Source: Pseudomonas fluorescens Q2-87 (GTDB taxonomy: Bacteria; Pseudomonadota; Gammaproteobacteria; Pseudomonadales; Pseudomonadaceae). Taken from it: DNA of 64,000 nt. The notes below the pieces were generated by a model. It made no database searches. It was given only the letters and a program-made list of their open reading frames with translations, and was not told the origin of the DNA. Of this stretch, positions 18,741 through 28,839 are shown piece by piece. The stretch is taken from positions 558,001-622,000 of the forward strand of contig NZ_CM001558.1 in the NCBI RefSeq assembly GCF_000281895.1. Direction: 5' to 3'. A program made the position numbers and the translations under genes. How positions within the stretch are numbered: position 1 is the stretch's first letter; every line of letters starts with the position of its first letter.

Positions 18741-19715
18741 TCAAAACAACTTCAACGGCTCTTCATTCAGCGCCGCCAATTGTTCGCGCAGCGCCAATAC
18801 CTGGTCGCCCCAGTACCGTTCGCTGCCGAACCACGGGAAGCTGCGGGGGAAGGCCGGGTCATCCCAGCGCCGCGCTAGCCAGGCGCTGTAATGCATCAGG
18901 CGTAGGGCCCGCAGCGGTTCGATCAATGCCAGTTCCCGCGGGTCGAAGTCGTGGAACTCTTGATAACCGTCCATCAGTTCCGACAATTGCCCAAGGCATT
19001 CCTGACGATCACCCGCAAGCATCATCCACAAATCCTGCACCGCCGGACCCATGCGGCAATCGTCGAGGTCGACGATGTGGAACACCTCGTCGCGGCACAT
19101 CATGTTGCCGGGATGGCAGTCGCCGTGCATGCGGATGTTTTTGTGGGGCGTGGCGGCGTAGACCTCCTCGACACGCTTGAGCAGGTCCCGTGCCACTGAC
19201 TCGTAGGCTGGCAGCAGGCTGCGCGGTACGAAACCGCTTTCGAGCACGGTGGCAAGCGAGTCGTGGCCGAAATTTTTAACGCCCAGTGCCTCGCGATGCT
19301 CGAACGGGCGACTGGCGCCCACCGCGTGCAGGCGCCCGAGCAATTGCCCGAGGCGATAGAGCTGGTCAAGGTTGCCCGGTTCCGGCGCGCGGCCACCGCG
19401 ACGGGGAAACAGCGTGAATCGAAACCCGGCATGTTCGTGCAGGCTGGCGCCGTTATGAATCAATGGCGCGACTACCGGCACTTCGCAATCGGCCAGCTCG
19501 AAGGTAAAGCGGTGCTCTTCCAGGATCGCTTCGTTGGTCCAGCGCTGCGGGCGATAGAACTTTGCAATCAGCGGCTCGGCGTCTTCGATGCCGACCTGAT
19601 AGACGCGGTTCTCGTAGCTGTTGAGAGCCAGCACACGGGCGTCGCTCAGGAAACCAATGCTTTCAACGGCATCGAGCACCAGGTCGGGCGTGAGGGTTTC
19701 AAACGGATGGGACAT
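18741..19715 (-). CDS. srkA: Stress response serine/threonine kinase SrkA (YihE)
   Basis: 324-aa cytoplasmic kinase of the APH/CHK-like fold. The catalytic loop is IRMHGDCHPGNMM (HGDxHxxN, Asp as base, Asn as metal ligand) and the metal-binding motif is HIVDLDDCRMGP (DxD). The N-terminal half carries LNSYENRVYQVGIEDAEP and LIAKFYRPQRW with the ATP-site Lys. The start MSHPFETLTPDLVLDAVES matches the family N-terminus and lies 15 codons inside the open frame. SrkA counters stress-induced death in E. coli; the same role here is inferred from homology. Confidence 0.9.
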   Translation of the reverse strand: MSHPFETLTPDLVLDAVESIGFLSDARVLALNSYENRVYQVGIEDAEPLIAKFYRPQRWTNEAILEEHRFTFELADCEVPVVAPLIHNGASLHEHAGFRFTLFPRRGGRAPEPGNLDQLYRLGQLLGRLHAVGASRPFEHREALGVKNFGHDSLATVLESGFVPRSLLPAYESVARDLLKRVEEVYAATPHKNIRMHGDCHPGNMMCRDEVFHIVDLDDCRMGPAVQDLWMMLAGDRQECLGQLSELMDGYQEFHDFDPRELALIEPLRALRLMHYSAWLARRWDDPAFPRSFPWFGSERYWGDQVLALREQLAALNEEPLKLF

Positions 19716-19808
19716 GCTGACTCCTGCGCAGCGGCAGGGCTGCCGCGTCCGGCCCAGCATGGTAGCGCAAAGCAGACTGGATTGATTGGTGTGACTTGCA
19801 CAGGACTA

Positions 19809-19900
19809 TGTGGCGAGGGAGCTTGCTCCCGCTTGGGTGCGTAGCGCCCATAAAGATGGGGTCGCTGCACAACCCAGCGGGAGCAAGCTCCCTCGCCACA
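19809..19900. repeat. Repeat doublet (GTGGCGAGGGAGC family), 92 bp
   Basis: TGTGGCGAGGGAGCTTGCTC and its complement between the PhoX and srkA genes. Confidence 0.88.
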
Positions 19901-19929
19901 AAGTGTCATGCCCCCGGCCCAAACCAGTA

Positions 19930-21831
19930 TCAGGCGCCGATGACCCCGCCATCTTCCCGAGTAATCACCATCACCGAAGACCGCGGCTTGCCGTTGGGCA
20001 GATGCTCGGGGAAGGTCGAACCGCCGTTTTCCCCAGGATGCTGGATCCCGACGAACAAGGCCTTCTGGTCCGGCGCGAAACTGATCCCGGTCACTTCACA
20101 ACCCACCGGCCCGACCATGAAGCGGCGGATCTCACCGCTGTTGGGGTCGGCACACAGCATCTGGTTGTTGCCCATGCCGGCAAAGTCCCCGGCATTGCTG
20201 ACGTCGCCGTCGGTGAGGATCCACAGCCGGCCGGCCTTGTCGAAGCCCAGGCCGTCCGGGCTGTTGAACATGTTCTGCGGGTTGATGTTGGACGAACCGG
20301 CCTTCGGCGTGCCGGCGTGTACCGTCGGGTTGCCGGCGACCACGAACAGGTCCCAGTCGAAGGTCTTGGCTGCGTGATCGTCGCGGTCGGTGCGCCAGCG
20401 CAGGATCTGGCCGTAGACGTTCTTGGCCCGGGGGTTCGGCCCGCCCACCGGCTGGCCGTCTTCGCCGCGCTTGGCGTTGTTGGTCAGGGTGCAGTAGACC
20501 TGGCCGTCTTTCGGGCTGACCACGATCCATTCCGGACGGTCCATGCGCGTGGCGCCCACGGCGCTGGCGGCCAGGCGTGCATGAATCAATATCTGCGCCT
20601 GGTCGGCGAAACCGCTGCTGGCGTCCAGGCCATTCTTGCCGTGGGTCAGCTCGATCCACTGGCCCTTGCCCTTGGGGTGGTCCGGGTTGCTGTCACCGGC
20701 GTCGAAGCGCGCCACGTACAAGGTGCCATGGTCCAAGAGGTTGCGATTGGCCTTGGCATTGCGGTGGTTGATGCGCTCGCGGCTGACGAATTTGTAGATG
20801 AATTCACCGCGTTCGTCGTCGCCCATGTACACCACGGCACGACCGTCATTGGTCTGGGCCAGCGCTGCGTTTTCATGTTTGAAACGGCCCAGGGCGGTGC
20901 GTTTGACAGGTGTGGATTCCGGATCGAACGGATCGATCTCCACCACCCAGCCGTGGCGATTGAGTTCGTTGGGGTTCTTTGCCAGGTCGAAGCGCGGGTC
21001 GAACAAATGCCAATTGATGTCGCGGCTGGTGACGGTGGCGCCGTAGCGTTTCTGCGCCTCGTCGAACTGCAGGTCGGCCTTGCTGCTGCCGAAGCAGTCG
21101 GTGAAATTTTCTTCGCAGGTCAGGTAAGTGCCCCACGGTGTCATGCCGTTGGCGCAGTTCTGAAAGGTCCCCAGCACTTTCTTGCCACTCTTGTCGGCGC
21201 TGGTTTTCAGCAGCTCGTGACCGGCCGCCGGGCCCCGCAGGCGAATCGGCGTGTTGCCGTGGATCCTGCGGTTGTAGCGCGATTGCTGGACGAACTGCCA
21301 CTGGCCGCGACGACGCTCGACCTCGATCACCGACACGCCTTCACTGGCCTGGGCCTTGCGCACGTCTTCAGCTGACTGCGGCTGGCCGCCATGGGCAAAG
21401 AGGTAGCGGTAATTGGTGTATTCGTTGTTGATCGCCATCAGCGCCCGGTTGTTGTCACCGGGGAACGGGAACAGGCTCATGCCGTCGTTGTTGTCGCCGA
21501 ATTGCATCTCCTGCGCGCGTGCCGTGCCGTTGCCGCTGGGGTCGAACGCCGGTGCGTTTTTTTGCAGCGGCTGGCCCCAACTGATCAGCACCGAGGATTT
21601 ATAACCTGGCGGCAGCGTGAGGGTGTCGGTCGTGGCGGCGGCGATGCCGTCGAAGCCCAGCAGCCTGCTGTTGCCCTCGCTCACGGCGGCGGCCAGCACG
21701 CTGCGACTCAGCAGGTTGCCGCCGAGGAACATCGCCGCGCCGCACAGGGCGCCGGCGCTGATGAATCCACGGCGGCTCAGGCCGACGATTTTTTCCAGGT
21801 CGGTGGATTGGTTTTCTTCTAATAGGCTCAT
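19930..21831 (-). CDS. PhoX-family (DUF839) secreted phosphatase, Tat substrate
   Basis: 633-aa protein with a twin-arginine signal (SRRGFISAGALCG, residues 19-31), so it should be exported folded. The remainder is the PhoX/DUF839 beta-propeller, including GYKSSVLISWGQPL, CANGMTPWGTYLTCEEN (a PhoX hallmark with metal-binding Glu residues) and ISFAPDQKALFVGIQHPGE. PhoX enzymes are calcium- and iron-dependent alkaline phosphatases. The start MSLLEENQS was taken because it places the Tat motif about 19 residues from the N-terminus. The family is also annotated simply as alkaline phosphatase-like; activity is inferred. Confidence 0.88.
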   Translation of the reverse strand: MSLLEENQSTDLEKIVGLSRRGFISAGALCGAAMFLGGNLLSRSVLAAAVSEGNSRLLGFDGIAAATTDTLTLPPGYKSSVLISWGQPLQKNAPAFDPSGNGTARAQEMQFGDNNDGMSLFPFPGDNNRALMAINNEYTNYRYLFAHGGQPQSAEDVRKAQASEGVSVIEVERRRGQWQFVQQSRYNRRIHGNTPIRLRGPAAGHELLKTSADKSGKKVLGTFQNCANGMTPWGTYLTCEENFTDCFGSSKADLQFDEAQKRYGATVTSRDINWHLFDPRFDLAKNPNELNRHGWVVEIDPFDPESTPVKRTALGRFKHENAALAQTNDGRAVVYMGDDERGEFIYKFVSRERINHRNAKANRNLLDHGTLYVARFDAGDSNPDHPKGKGQWIELTHGKNGLDASSGFADQAQILIHARLAASAVGATRMDRPEWIVVSPKDGQVYCTLTNNAKRGEDGQPVGGPNPRAKNVYGQILRWRTDRDDHAAKTFDWDLFVVAGNPTVHAGTPKAGSSNINPQNMFNSPDGLGFDKAGRLWILTDGDVSNAGDFAGMGNNQMLCADPNSGEIRRFMVGPVGCEVTGISFAPDQKALFVGIQHPGENGGSTFPEHLPNGKPRSSVMVITREDGGVIGA

Positions 21832-21897
21832 CTCAGGCTCCCTGCAGGTTTTGGCAGTCACCATAAAGCGGGTCGATGAAACTATTGTTGCAGCGCG

Positions 21898-22662
21898 CTA
21901 CAGCGGCGTGCCGAGCAGCACATTCGTGGGGGAAAACTCCACTTGCACCGCCGAACCGTCGCGCAGTTTTCGTTCGCGCAGTTCAAGCGGGTCCGCCAGG
22001 GCGCACAGCGTCTGGCCATTGGGCAGGCCGATACGCACTTCGCTGGGGCCATTTTCGGCGGCGCAGACTTGCTCGATCGTTCCTCGCAGCGAATTGATGG
22101 CCGATCTTGCCGACGGTTCGGCGGGGTGCAACTCCAGCCAGCCGGCCTTGATCAGTGCCACCACTTCGGTACCGATGGTCAGTTCCAGGCGCACGGTGCT
22201 GTCGTGGGTGATCTGGGCTTCGATGATCAAGCCCCGAGCCAGCTCCAGGCGTACCCGGTCGTTGTGTCCCTGTGCCTCGATGGCGAGGATTTTGCCGTGC
22301 AATTGATTGCGCGCGCTGGTGCGCAGCATGAGGCGGCCTAGCAGGCCCAGGTCATTGGCATCTTCACTGGCCTCCAGCAGCTGGGCCTGCAAGGTTTGCA
22401 AGCGTTGATACAGGCGCAGGACGCGTTGCCCTTCTTCCGACAGCTTGGCGCCGCCACCCCCCTTGCCGCCGACGCTGCGCTCCACCAAGGGTTGGTCCGC
22501 CAGGTTGTTCAACTCATCGATGGCATCCCAAGCGGCCTTATAGCTCAAGCCCGCGCTCTTGGCGGCGCGAGTGATGGAGCCCTGTTCGGCGATGTGCTGC
22601 AACAGGGCGATGCGTTGTGGACGCCGGACGATGTGTTGGGTCAGGAGCGTGGGCAATGACAT
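21898..22662 (-). CDS. modE: Molybdate-responsive regulator ModE
   Basis: 254-aa transcription regulator. The N-terminal winged HTH of the LysR-like ModE type (about residues 12-75; GSITRAAKSAGLSYKAAWDAIDELNN in part, then GGKGGGGAKLSEEGQ) binds DNA. Two TOBE/Mop domains follow (about 118-185 and 190-254; RNQLHGKILAIEAQG, and ANGQTLCALADPLEL-like segment near the end) and bind molybdate. Two start codons are possible (22680 and 22662); MSLPTLL is chosen as nearer the HTH. No mod transporter lies in the window. Confidence 0.9.
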   Translation of the reverse strand: MSLPTLLTQHIVRRPQRIALLQHIAEQGSITRAAKSAGLSYKAAWDAIDELNNLADQPLVERSVGGKGGGGAKLSEEGQRVLRLYQRLQTLQAQLLEASEDANDLGLLGRLMLRTSARNQLHGKILAIEAQGHNDRVRLELARGLIIEAQITHDSTVRLELTIGTEVVALIKAGWLELHPAEPSARSAINSLRGTIEQVCAAENGPSEVRIGLPNGQTLCALADPLELRERKLRDGSAVQVEFSPTNVLLGTPL

Positions 22663-22719
22663 GACGGACAACTGCGGCAAGGGACGATGAGCGGACGTTG
22701 GCGCCTTGGACGCGGCGCG

Positions 22720-23460
22720 TCAAGCCGGCTCGCCGGGTTTTGGCGTGCGTGCCAGGCAATACACGTCGACCCGCGCGGCACCGGCTTCGCGCAGCAAACG
22801 GGCCAGCGCCTGGGCGGTGGCGCCGGTGGTGAGCACATCGTCCACCAGCGCCAAGTGTAGATTTTGCGCCGACGCGTTCGGGGCCAAGGCGAAGGCCTGG
22901 CACAGGTTCCGCTGCCGGGCTTTGGCATCGAGTGCCTGTTGGGCAGGGGTGTCCTGGGTACGTCGCAGCAGGGTCTCTTCGCAAGGTATTTGCAGCGAAG
23001 TGCTGAGCCAGCGGGCGAGCAGCGTGGCTTGGTTGAACCCGCGCTGGCGCAACCGCCGGGCGGCCAGGGGCACCGGTACCAGCGCGTCGGGCCGCTCCAG
23101 CCCTTCGTCGAAATGATGTTGCAGCGACTGCGCCAACAGCTCGCCCATGAGCCGGCCGAGGGGCCATTTCGCCTGGTGCTTGAAACGGGTGATCAGGCTG
23201 TCCACCGGAAAGTCATAGGCCCAGGGCGCCAGGACCCGCTCGAACGCCGGCGGCCGTGCCGCGCATTGTCCACAGCGCAGCCCGGCCATGGGCAACGGCA
23301 GGGCGCACACTTCGCATTGGTCGCCGAGCCAGGGCAATTCGCTTTCACAAGGGGTGCAGAGCGGTTGTGGCGTATCGGTGGCGTCCCCGCAGAGCAGGCA
23401 GAATTGTTTGTTTTTTAACCAGATGTAAACCGGTCCTTCGTATCGTGGTTGACAGCGCAT
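22720..23460 (-). CDS. ComF-family phosphoribosyltransferase-like protein
   Basis: 246-aa protein with an N-terminal cysteine-rich zinc-ribbon-like segment (residues 22-75; [18 protein letters not shown] and CEVCALP...CGQC) and a C-terminal type I PRTase domain with the PRPP loop [13 protein letters not shown] (about 204-216). [16 protein letters not shown] is the family signature. ComF proteins take part in DNA uptake in competent bacteria; in pseudomonads the function is not shown. It is divergent from bioB, with 90 bases between, the standard pseudomonad arrangement. Confidence 0.9.
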   Translation of the reverse strand: MRCQPRYEGPVYIWLKNKQFCLLCGDATDTPQPLCTPCESELPWLGDQCEVCALPLPMAGLRCGQCAARPPAFERVLAPWAYDFPVDSLITRFKHQAKWPLGRLMGELLAQSLQHHFDEGLERPDALVPVPLAARRLRQRGFNQATLLARWLSTSLQIPCEETLLRRTQDTPAQQALDAKARQRNLCQAFALAPNASAQNLHLALVDDVLTTGATAQALARLLREAGAARVDVYCLARTPKPGEPA

Positions 23461-23550
23461 GACTCTTCCTTAAATATGCCGAACATCCGTGTCGCGCCTG
23501 TGGGTATTACGCATCCCAGGCGCCTGCCAAGCATAATCAAGGAAATGCCC

Positions 23551-24606
23551 ATGAGCGCCAGCATCACTGCCAACCTGCGTCATGACTGGTCTTTGGCCGA
23601 AGTCAAAGCACTCTTCGTCCAGCCCTTCAATGACTTGCTGTTCCAGGCGCAGACCGTGCACCGCGCGCATTTCGACGCCAACCGCGTGCAGGTTTCCACG
23701 CTGTTGTCGATCAAGACCGGCGCCTGCCCGGAAGATTGCAAATATTGTCCGCAGTCCGGTCACTACAACACCGGCCTGGATAAAGAGAAGTTGCTGGAAG
23801 TGCAGAAAGTCCTCGAAGAGGCTGCGCGCGCCAAGGCCATCGGGTCGACCCGTTTCTGCATGGGCGCGGCGTGGAAGCACCCGTCGGCCAAGGACATGCC
23901 TTACGTGCTGGAGATGGTCAAGGGCGTGAAGGCCATGGGCCTGGAAACCTGCATGACCCTCGGTCGACTCGACCAGGACCAGACCGCAGCGCTGGCCGAG
24001 GCCGGCCTGGATTACTACAACCACAACCTCGATACCTCGCCAGAGTTCTACGGCAGCATCATCACCACCCGCACCTACAGCGAGCGCTTGCAAACCCTGG
24101 CTTACGTGCGCGATTCGGGGATGAAGATCTGCTCCGGCGGCATCCTGGGCATGGGCGAGTCTCTGGACGATCGCGCCAACTTGTTGATCCAGCTGGCCAA
24201 CCTGCCGGAGCATCCAGAGTCGGTGCCGATCAACATGCTGGTCAAGATTGCCGGCACGCCGCTGGAGAATGCCGAGGACATCGATCCGTTCGATTTCATC
24301 CGCATGCTCGCCGTGGCGCGGATCATGATGCCTCAGTCCCACGTGCGCCTCTCCGCCGGCCGCGAAGCGATGAACGAACAGATGCAGGCCCTGGCGTTCC
24401 TGGCCGGTGCGAACTCGATTTTCTACGGCGACAAGCTGCTGACCACCGCCAACCCGCAAGCCGACAAGGACATGCAGCTGTTCGCACGCCTGGGCATCCA
24501 GCCTGAAGCCCGTGAGGAACATGCCGATGAAGTGCATCAGGCAGCGATTGAACAGGCGTTGGTGGAGCAGAAGAGCAGCGCGCAGTTCTATAACGCGGCT
24601 GTTTGA
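23551..24606 (+). CDS. bioB: Biotin synthase
   Basis: Radical SAM enzyme that inserts sulfur into dethiobiotin, the last step of biotin synthesis. 351 aa. The 4Fe-4S motif CxxxCxxC is in [19 protein letters not shown] (about residues 57-64); the 2Fe-2S ligands include the Cys of [11 protein letters not shown] and ETCMTLG and an Arg in AGREAMNE. The start [13 protein letters not shown] is preceded by AAGGAAATGCCC; longer in-frame starts upstream run into the promoter gap. First gene of bioBFHCD. Confidence 0.97.
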   Translation: MSASITANLRHDWSLAEVKALFVQPFNDLLFQAQTVHRAHFDANRVQVSTLLSIKTGACPEDCKYCPQSGHYNTGLDKEKLLEVQKVLEEAARAKAIGSTRFCMGAAWKHPSAKDMPYVLEMVKGVKAMGLETCMTLGRLDQDQTAALAEAGLDYYNHNLDTSPEFYGSIITTRTYSERLQTLAYVRDSGMKICSGGILGMGESLDDRANLLIQLANLPEHPESVPINMLVKIAGTPLENAEDIDPFDFIRMLAVARIMMPQSHVRLSAGREAMNEQMQALAFLAGANSIFYGDKLLTTANPQADKDMQLFARLGIQPEAREEHADEVHQAAIEQALVEQKSSAQFYNAAV

Positions 24607-24623
24607 GTCAATGCAAAACCAAG

Positions 24624-24713
24624 TGTGGGAGCGGGCTTGCTCGCGAAGGCGGCGCAACAGTCAATACACATGTTGAATGTGATGACCCCTTCGCGAGCAA
24701 GCCCGCTCCCACA
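24624..24713. repeat. REP doublet (GTGGGAGC family), 90 bp, inside the bio operon
   Basis: A 90-bp REP doublet fills the bioB-bioF gap, so it lies inside an operon and could shape mRNA stability or relative expression of bioB. Confidence 0.9.
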
Positions 24714-24758
24714 TTGGATTTCATTGTTTTCAGAATAATGATTCATCCCGAGGCCTGC

Positions 24759-25937
24759 ATGCCCTTTGATCTCGCCGCACGCCTGGCTGCCCGTCGTGCC
24801 GAAAACCTCTACCGCCAGCGCCCGTTGCTTGAAAGCCCGCAGGGGCCGGAAGTTGTGGTGGATGGCCAGCCGTTGCTGGCGTTCTGCAACAACGACTACC
24901 TGGGCCTGGCCAATCATCCGCAGGTGATCGAAGCCTGGCGCGCCGGGGCGGCCCGCTGGGGCGTCGGTGGTGGCGCTTCGCATTTGGTCATCGGCCACAG
25001 CGGCCCCCATCACGCCTTGGAAGAAGCCTTGGCTGATTTGACTGGCCGCCCGCGGGCGTTGCTGTTCACCACGGGCTACATGGCCAACCTCGGTGCGGTC
25101 ACGGCGCTGGTCGGGCAGGGCGACACGGTTTTGGAAGACCGGCTCAATCATGCCTCGTTGCTCGATGCCGGGTTGTTGTCCGGGGCGCGCTTCAACCGTT
25201 ACCTGCATAACGATGCCCAAAGCCTGGCCAACCGTCTTGAGAAAGCCACCGGCAATACCCTGGTCGTTACCGATGGTGTGTTCAGCATGGACGGCGATCT
25301 TGCCGACCTGCCGGCCCTGGCCCGCGAAGCCAAGGCCAAGGGCGCCTGGTTGATGGTCGATGATGCTCACGGCTTTGGTCCACTGGGGGCCAATGGCGGC
25401 GGTATCGTCGAGCATTTCGGCTTGAACCAGGACGATGTGCCGGTGCTGGTGGGCACCCTGGGCAAGGCGTTCGGCACTGCCGGTGCGTTTGTCGCCGGGA
25501 GTGAGGAGTTGATTGAGAGCTTGATCCAGTTCGCGCGCCCCTACATCTATACCACCAGCCAACCACCGGCGCTGGCCTGCGCGACGCTCAAGAGTCTTGA
25601 ACTGCTGCGCAGCGAGCATTGGCGGCGCGAGCATCTGCAATTGTTGATCCGCCAGTTCCGCCACGGCGCCGAACAGATCGGCCTGCAATTGATGGACAGT
25701 TTCACGCCGATCCAGCCGATTGTGATCGGCGACGCGGGGCGGGCAATGCGGATGTCACAAATGTTGCGCGAGCGAGGGCTGATGGTTACCGCCATTCGCC
25801 CGCCTACCGTGCCGGCTGGCAGTGCCCGGTTGCGTGTGACCCTGACGGCTGCCCACAGCGAAGCCCAGGTGCAACGACTGTTAGCGGCATTGTCCGATTG
25901 TTTTGCCCTGTTGGGGCCGGAGCCATGTCATGCGTGA
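24759..25937 (+). CDS. bioF: 8-amino-7-oxononanoate synthase
   Basis: PLP enzyme that condenses pimeloyl-ACP and alanine. 392 aa, typical length. Start [20 protein letters not shown] is the family N-terminus; the frame extends upstream through the REP doublet but that part is not coding. Motifs: [40 protein letters not shown] (Asp and His contacting PLP) and [13 protein letters not shown] with the Schiff-base Lys. Its end overlaps bioH by eight bases. Confidence 0.96.
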   Translation: MPFDLAARLAARRAENLYRQRPLLESPQGPEVVVDGQPLLAFCNNDYLGLANHPQVIEAWRAGAARWGVGGGASHLVIGHSGPHHALEEALADLTGRPRALLFTTGYMANLGAVTALVGQGDTVLEDRLNHASLLDAGLLSGARFNRYLHNDAQSLANRLEKATGNTLVVTDGVFSMDGDLADLPALAREAKAKGAWLMVDDAHGFGPLGANGGGIVEHFGLNQDDVPVLVGTLGKAFGTAGAFVAGSEELIESLIQFARPYIYTTSQPPALACATLKSLELLRSEHWRREHLQLLIRQFRHGAEQIGLQLMDSFTPIQPIVIGDAGRAMRMSQMLRERGLMVTAIRPPTVPAGSARLRVTLTAAHSEAQVQRLLAALSDCFALLGPEPCHA

Positions 25938-26661
25938 TCGACTGATACTGCTGCCCGGTTGGGGCTTGGGGGTCTCACCGCTGGAGCCGCTGGCGGCGGC
26001 GTTGCAGGGGCTGGACGAACACCTGCGGGTGGAAATCGAGCCGCTTCCGGCCCTGGCATCGAGCGACCCGCAAGAATGGCTCGAAGAGCTGGATGCGTGC
26101 GTGCCCCAGGACGCCTGGCTGGGTGGCTGGTCCCTGGGCGGCATGTTGGCCTCGGCGCTGGCGGCACGGCGCGCAGAGCGCTGCTGTGGCCTGCTGACTC
26201 TGGCCAGCAATCCGTGCTTCGTGGCTCATGAGCAGTGGCCGAGCGCGATGGCGGGCGAAACGTTCGACGGCTTTCTCGCCGGCTGCGCTGGCGACCCACG
26301 CCTGACGCTCAAGCGGTTCAGTTTGTTGTGCGCCCAGGGCGGCAGCGATCCGCGCGGGTTGTCGCGGTTGCTGCTGGCCGGGGCGCCAAGTACATCCCCC
26401 GACGTGTTGATGGCAGGGCTGGAACTGCTGGCGCAATTGGATACTCGCGCCGCGTTGCAGAGTTTTCGAGGGCCGCAACTGCATTTGTTTGCCGGCCTCG
26501 ACGCCTTGGTGCCGGCCGAAGCCGCGAGTCAATTGCTGGTCTTGCTGCCAGATGTCGAAATCGGCCTGATCGAACAGGCCGGCCACGGATTCCTACTGGA
26601 AGACCCCCACGGTGTGGCAGGGGCGATCCAGGCTTTTTTGCATGAGTCCGGTGATGACTGA
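25930..26661 (+). CDS. bioH: Pimeloyl-ACP methyl ester carboxylesterase
   Basis: Alpha/beta hydrolase of 243 aa that removes the methyl ester from pimeloyl-ACP methyl ester. The nucleophile Ser lies in [11 protein letters not shown] (about residue 67), the acid in AGLDALVP and the His in [11 protein letters not shown]. Position between bioF and bioC identifies it as BioH rather than a general esterase. It overlaps bioF by eight bases and the proposed bioC start by eight bases, so expression is likely coupled. Confidence 0.92.
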   Translation: MRDRLILLPGWGLGVSPLEPLAAALQGLDEHLRVEIEPLPALASSDPQEWLEELDACVPQDAWLGGWSLGGMLASALAARRAERCCGLLTLASNPCFVAHEQWPSAMAGETFDGFLAGCAGDPRLTLKRFSLLCAQGGSDPRGLSRLLLAGAPSTSPDVLMAGLELLAQLDTRAALQSFRGPQLHLFAGLDALVPAEAASQLLVLLPDVEIGLIEQAGHGFLLEDPHGVAGAIQAFLHESGDD

Positions 26662-27466
26662 TTTGTCCGCTCCTAAATGGCCCGGCGCCTTGCCCGACAA
26701 GCGTCAGGTTGCCGCCTCGTTTTCCAGGGCCGCGTCCAGCTATGACAGCGTGGCTGAATTGCAGCGCGATGTGGGGCTGCGATTGCTCGAGCGGTTGCCG
26801 GCTTCACTGCAGCCCGCGCGCTGGATGGATCTGGGCTGCGGCACTGGTTATTTCACCCGGGCCCTGGGTGCGCGCTTCGGCGAGGCGACCGGCCTGGCGT
26901 TGGATATTGCCCAGGGCATGCTTGACCATGCGCGTCCAAAAGGTGGCGCTGCGTATTTCATCGCCGGGGACGCGGAGCGGTTGCCTTTGCAGGCGTCGAG
27001 TTGCGACCTGGTGTTCTCCAGCCTGGCGGTGCAGTGGTGTGCGGATTTTGCCTCGGTGCTGAGCGAGGCCCACCGTGTCTTGAAGCCGGGCGGAGTGTTT
27101 GCCTTTGCCAGCCTCTGCGTCGGTACGTTGTACGAATTGCGCGACAGCTGGCGTCAGGTAGATGGCCTGGTGCACGTCAACCGTTTCCGTGGGTTCGAGA
27201 CGTATCAACAGCTGTGCGCGGCCAGCGGCCTGGATGTCGTCAGTCTTGAACAGCGGCCCCATGTATTGCATTACCCCGACGTGCGCAGCCTGACCCACGA
27301 ATTGAAAGCCTTGGGCGCGCATAATCTGAACCCCGGTCGACCGGGTGGGTTGACGGGCAGGGCGCGGATCCTGGAGCTGGTCGAGGCTTATGAACAATTC
27401 CGCCAGGCCCAGGGCCTGCCGGCGACTTATCAAGTGGTCTACGCCGTCTTGGAGAAACCGCTATGA
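26654..27466 (+). CDS. bioC: Malonyl-ACP O-methyltransferase
   Basis: SAM-dependent methyltransferase (270 aa) that primes pimelate synthesis by methylating malonyl-ACP. SAM motif I is [33 protein letters not shown] N-terminus ([17 protein letters not shown]) is the BioC signature, and [11 protein letters not shown] is the post-II motif. The start at MTDLSAPKW was chosen; an in-frame ATG at 26642 (MSPVMTDL) would add four residues. The stop overlaps the bioD start as ATGA. Confidence 0.93.
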   Translation: MTDLSAPKWPGALPDKRQVAASFSRAASSYDSVAELQRDVGLRLLERLPASLQPARWMDLGCGTGYFTRALGARFGEATGLALDIAQGMLDHARPKGGAAYFIAGDAERLPLQASSCDLVFSSLAVQWCADFASVLSEAHRVLKPGGVFAFASLCVGTLYELRDSWRQVDGLVHVNRFRGFETYQQLCAASGLDVVSLEQRPHVLHYPDVRSLTHELKALGAHNLNPGRPGGLTGRARILELVEAYEQFRQAQGLPATYQVVYAVLEKPL

Positions 27467-28143
27467 GCCAGGCCTATTTCATTACCGGCACTGACACGGA
27501 TGTGGGCAAGACCACGGTCGCGGCCGGTCTGTTGCATGCTGCTCGGCAGGCCGGCATGAGCACCGCCGCCGGCAAACCCGTGGCCTCCGGTTGCGAGGTT
27601 ACCCCCAAGGGCCTGCGCAACGCCGATGCCCTGGCGTTGCTGGCTGAGTGCTCGGTGCCGCTTGAATACGCGCAGGTCAATCCGCTGGCATTTGAGCCGG
27701 CTATTGCGCCTCACTTGGCGGCGCGGGAAGCCGGCGTGGCCTTGACGGTGCAATCGTTGCTGATGCCGATGCGTGACGTGCTTGCCCTGAAGGCCGATTT
27801 CACTCTGATTGAAGGCGCAGGAGGATGGCGGGTACCGTTGGCCGATCAGGATAACCTGTCGGATCTGGCCATGGCCCTGGGCCTGCCGGTGATTCTGGTG
27901 GTGGGTGTACGCCTGGGGTGCATCAGCCATGCCCTGCTGACCGCCGAAGCCATCGCCCGGGACGGTCTGCAACTGGCCGGGTGGGTCGCCAATATCATCG
28001 ATCCCAAGACCTCGCGCCTGGAAGAAAACCTCGCCACCCTGGCCGAGCGCCTCCCGGCGCCGTGTCTGGGGCGAGTACCGAGGATCAAGGGCATCACTGC
28101 TGACATCGTGGCTGAGCATCTGCACCTGGATCTGCTGGATTAA
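27463..28143 (+). CDS. bioD: ATP-dependent dethiobiotin synthetase
   Basis: 226-aa enzyme that closes the ureido ring of dethiobiotin from diaminopelargonic acid. The P-loop is [17 protein letters not shown] (residues 7-23) and the second metal/acid motif is [11 protein letters not shown]. Last gene of bioBFHCD. bioA, which makes the substrate, is not in this window; in pseudomonads it is commonly elsewhere. Confidence 0.96.
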   Translation: MSQAYFITGTDTDVGKTTVAAGLLHAARQAGMSTAAGKPVASGCEVTPKGLRNADALALLAECSVPLEYAQVNPLAFEPAIAPHLAAREAGVALTVQSLLMPMRDVLALKADFTLIEGAGGWRVPLADQDNLSDLAMALGLPVILVVGVRLGCISHALLTAEAIARDGLQLAGWVANIIDPKTSRLEENLATLAERLPAPCLGRVPRIKGITADIVAEHLHLDLLD

Positions 28144-28265
28144 TCGTTCAGGGCCAAGGTTTTGGCTATGACAAGGCACTGTGCCATTAGGGTTTTTGTC
28201 GGGCCTTTTCCCAGGGCTTCTGATTCAATGACCGCTGTCGACCCTTCAAGATGACGAGCCCTGCC

Positions 28266-28562
28266 ATGGAAATCTCAGGAAACACCGCGTTCTATGCCGG
28301 TCTGAGCACGATTCAGACAGGGCAGAACCGTGTCGATCAGGCGGCTGGCCAGATCGCCAACACCACGATCGAGCGTTCGGTCACCAGTCAGTCGTCCGAT
28401 ATACAGGCTGATCGACTGCGCTCGGTGGATCGCAGCCAGCAATCGGACCTGGCCAGTAGCATGGTCGAAATGTCCCAAGGCAAGTTCCAGGTGCAACTGG
28501 GCGTGAACGTGGCCAAGGCATCCGACGAAATGCTCGGGACGTTGATCGATACGTTTGCCTGA
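28266..28562 (+). CDS. Small protein resembling fused ends of flagellar rod/hook proteins
   Basis: 98-aa protein starting MEISGNTAFYAGLSTIQTG. The first part (GLSTIQTGQNRVDQAAGQIANTT) resembles the conserved N-terminal helix of rod/hook proteins and the last part (SSMVEMSQGKFQVQLGVNVAKASDEMLGTLID) resembles their C-terminal helix, without the middle domain. This is similarity by eye, not a confirmed family. A gene of this size occupies the same place after bioD in P. aeruginosa (PA0505, as I recall), annotated hypothetical. It ends at a strong terminator. No flagellar genes are nearby. Confidence 0.7.
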   Translation: MEISGNTAFYAGLSTIQTGQNRVDQAAGQIANTTIERSVTSQSSDIQADRLRSVDRSQQSDLASSMVEMSQGKFQVQLGVNVAKASDEMLGTLIDTFA

Positions 28563-28583
28563 TCTTGTATTTCCAGATTTGCA

Positions 28584-28611
28584 AAAACGCCGCGATTATC
28601 CGCGGCGTTTT
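28584..28611 (+). terminator. Rho-independent terminator after the bio region
   Basis: AAAACGCCGCG and CGCGGCGTTTT form a stable stem with a short ATTATC loop, 21 bases after the small gene's stop. Confidence 0.88.
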
Positions 28612-28752
28612 GGTCTCTAACGTCCTGTTGCTCAACTAATCTTTTCCTACGCGCATTGCGGATCCTTCACCGTGGTGGATTTCCTGTGTCTGACATTTTT
28701 TGCCAGTCGATGACGAACGGCAAAAGATCGGCGCTTGACAAGATTTGGGCGT

Positions 28753-28778
28753 AAACGTATGTTTCAAACAACTGTTTG
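28753..28778. promoter_or_regulatory. Tandem PsrA-type operators before the first acyl-CoA dehydrogenase
   Basis: CAAAC-AACT-GTTTG at 28765-28778 is a perfect match to the PsrA consensus (G/C)AAAC-N2-4-GTTT(G/C). Directly before it, AAAC-GTAT-GTTT (28753-28764) is a second palindrome of the same form. PsrA is the fatty-acid-responsive TetR repressor of beta-oxidation genes in Pseudomonas, and the orthologous dehydrogenase PA0506 is a known member of its regulon as I recall. The sites end about 60 bases before the start codon. Confidence 0.72.
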
Positions 28779-28839
28779 ACCGCTACAACAAATCCACGCG
28801 GTCGTTCATTCCCGGTTACATCAGCAGAGGTTTATCGCT

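Noticed and set aside
19810..21375. 521-codon plus-strand frame opposite the PhoX-type gene
   Set aside because: Antisense shadow; it begins in a repeat doublet and has no domain features.
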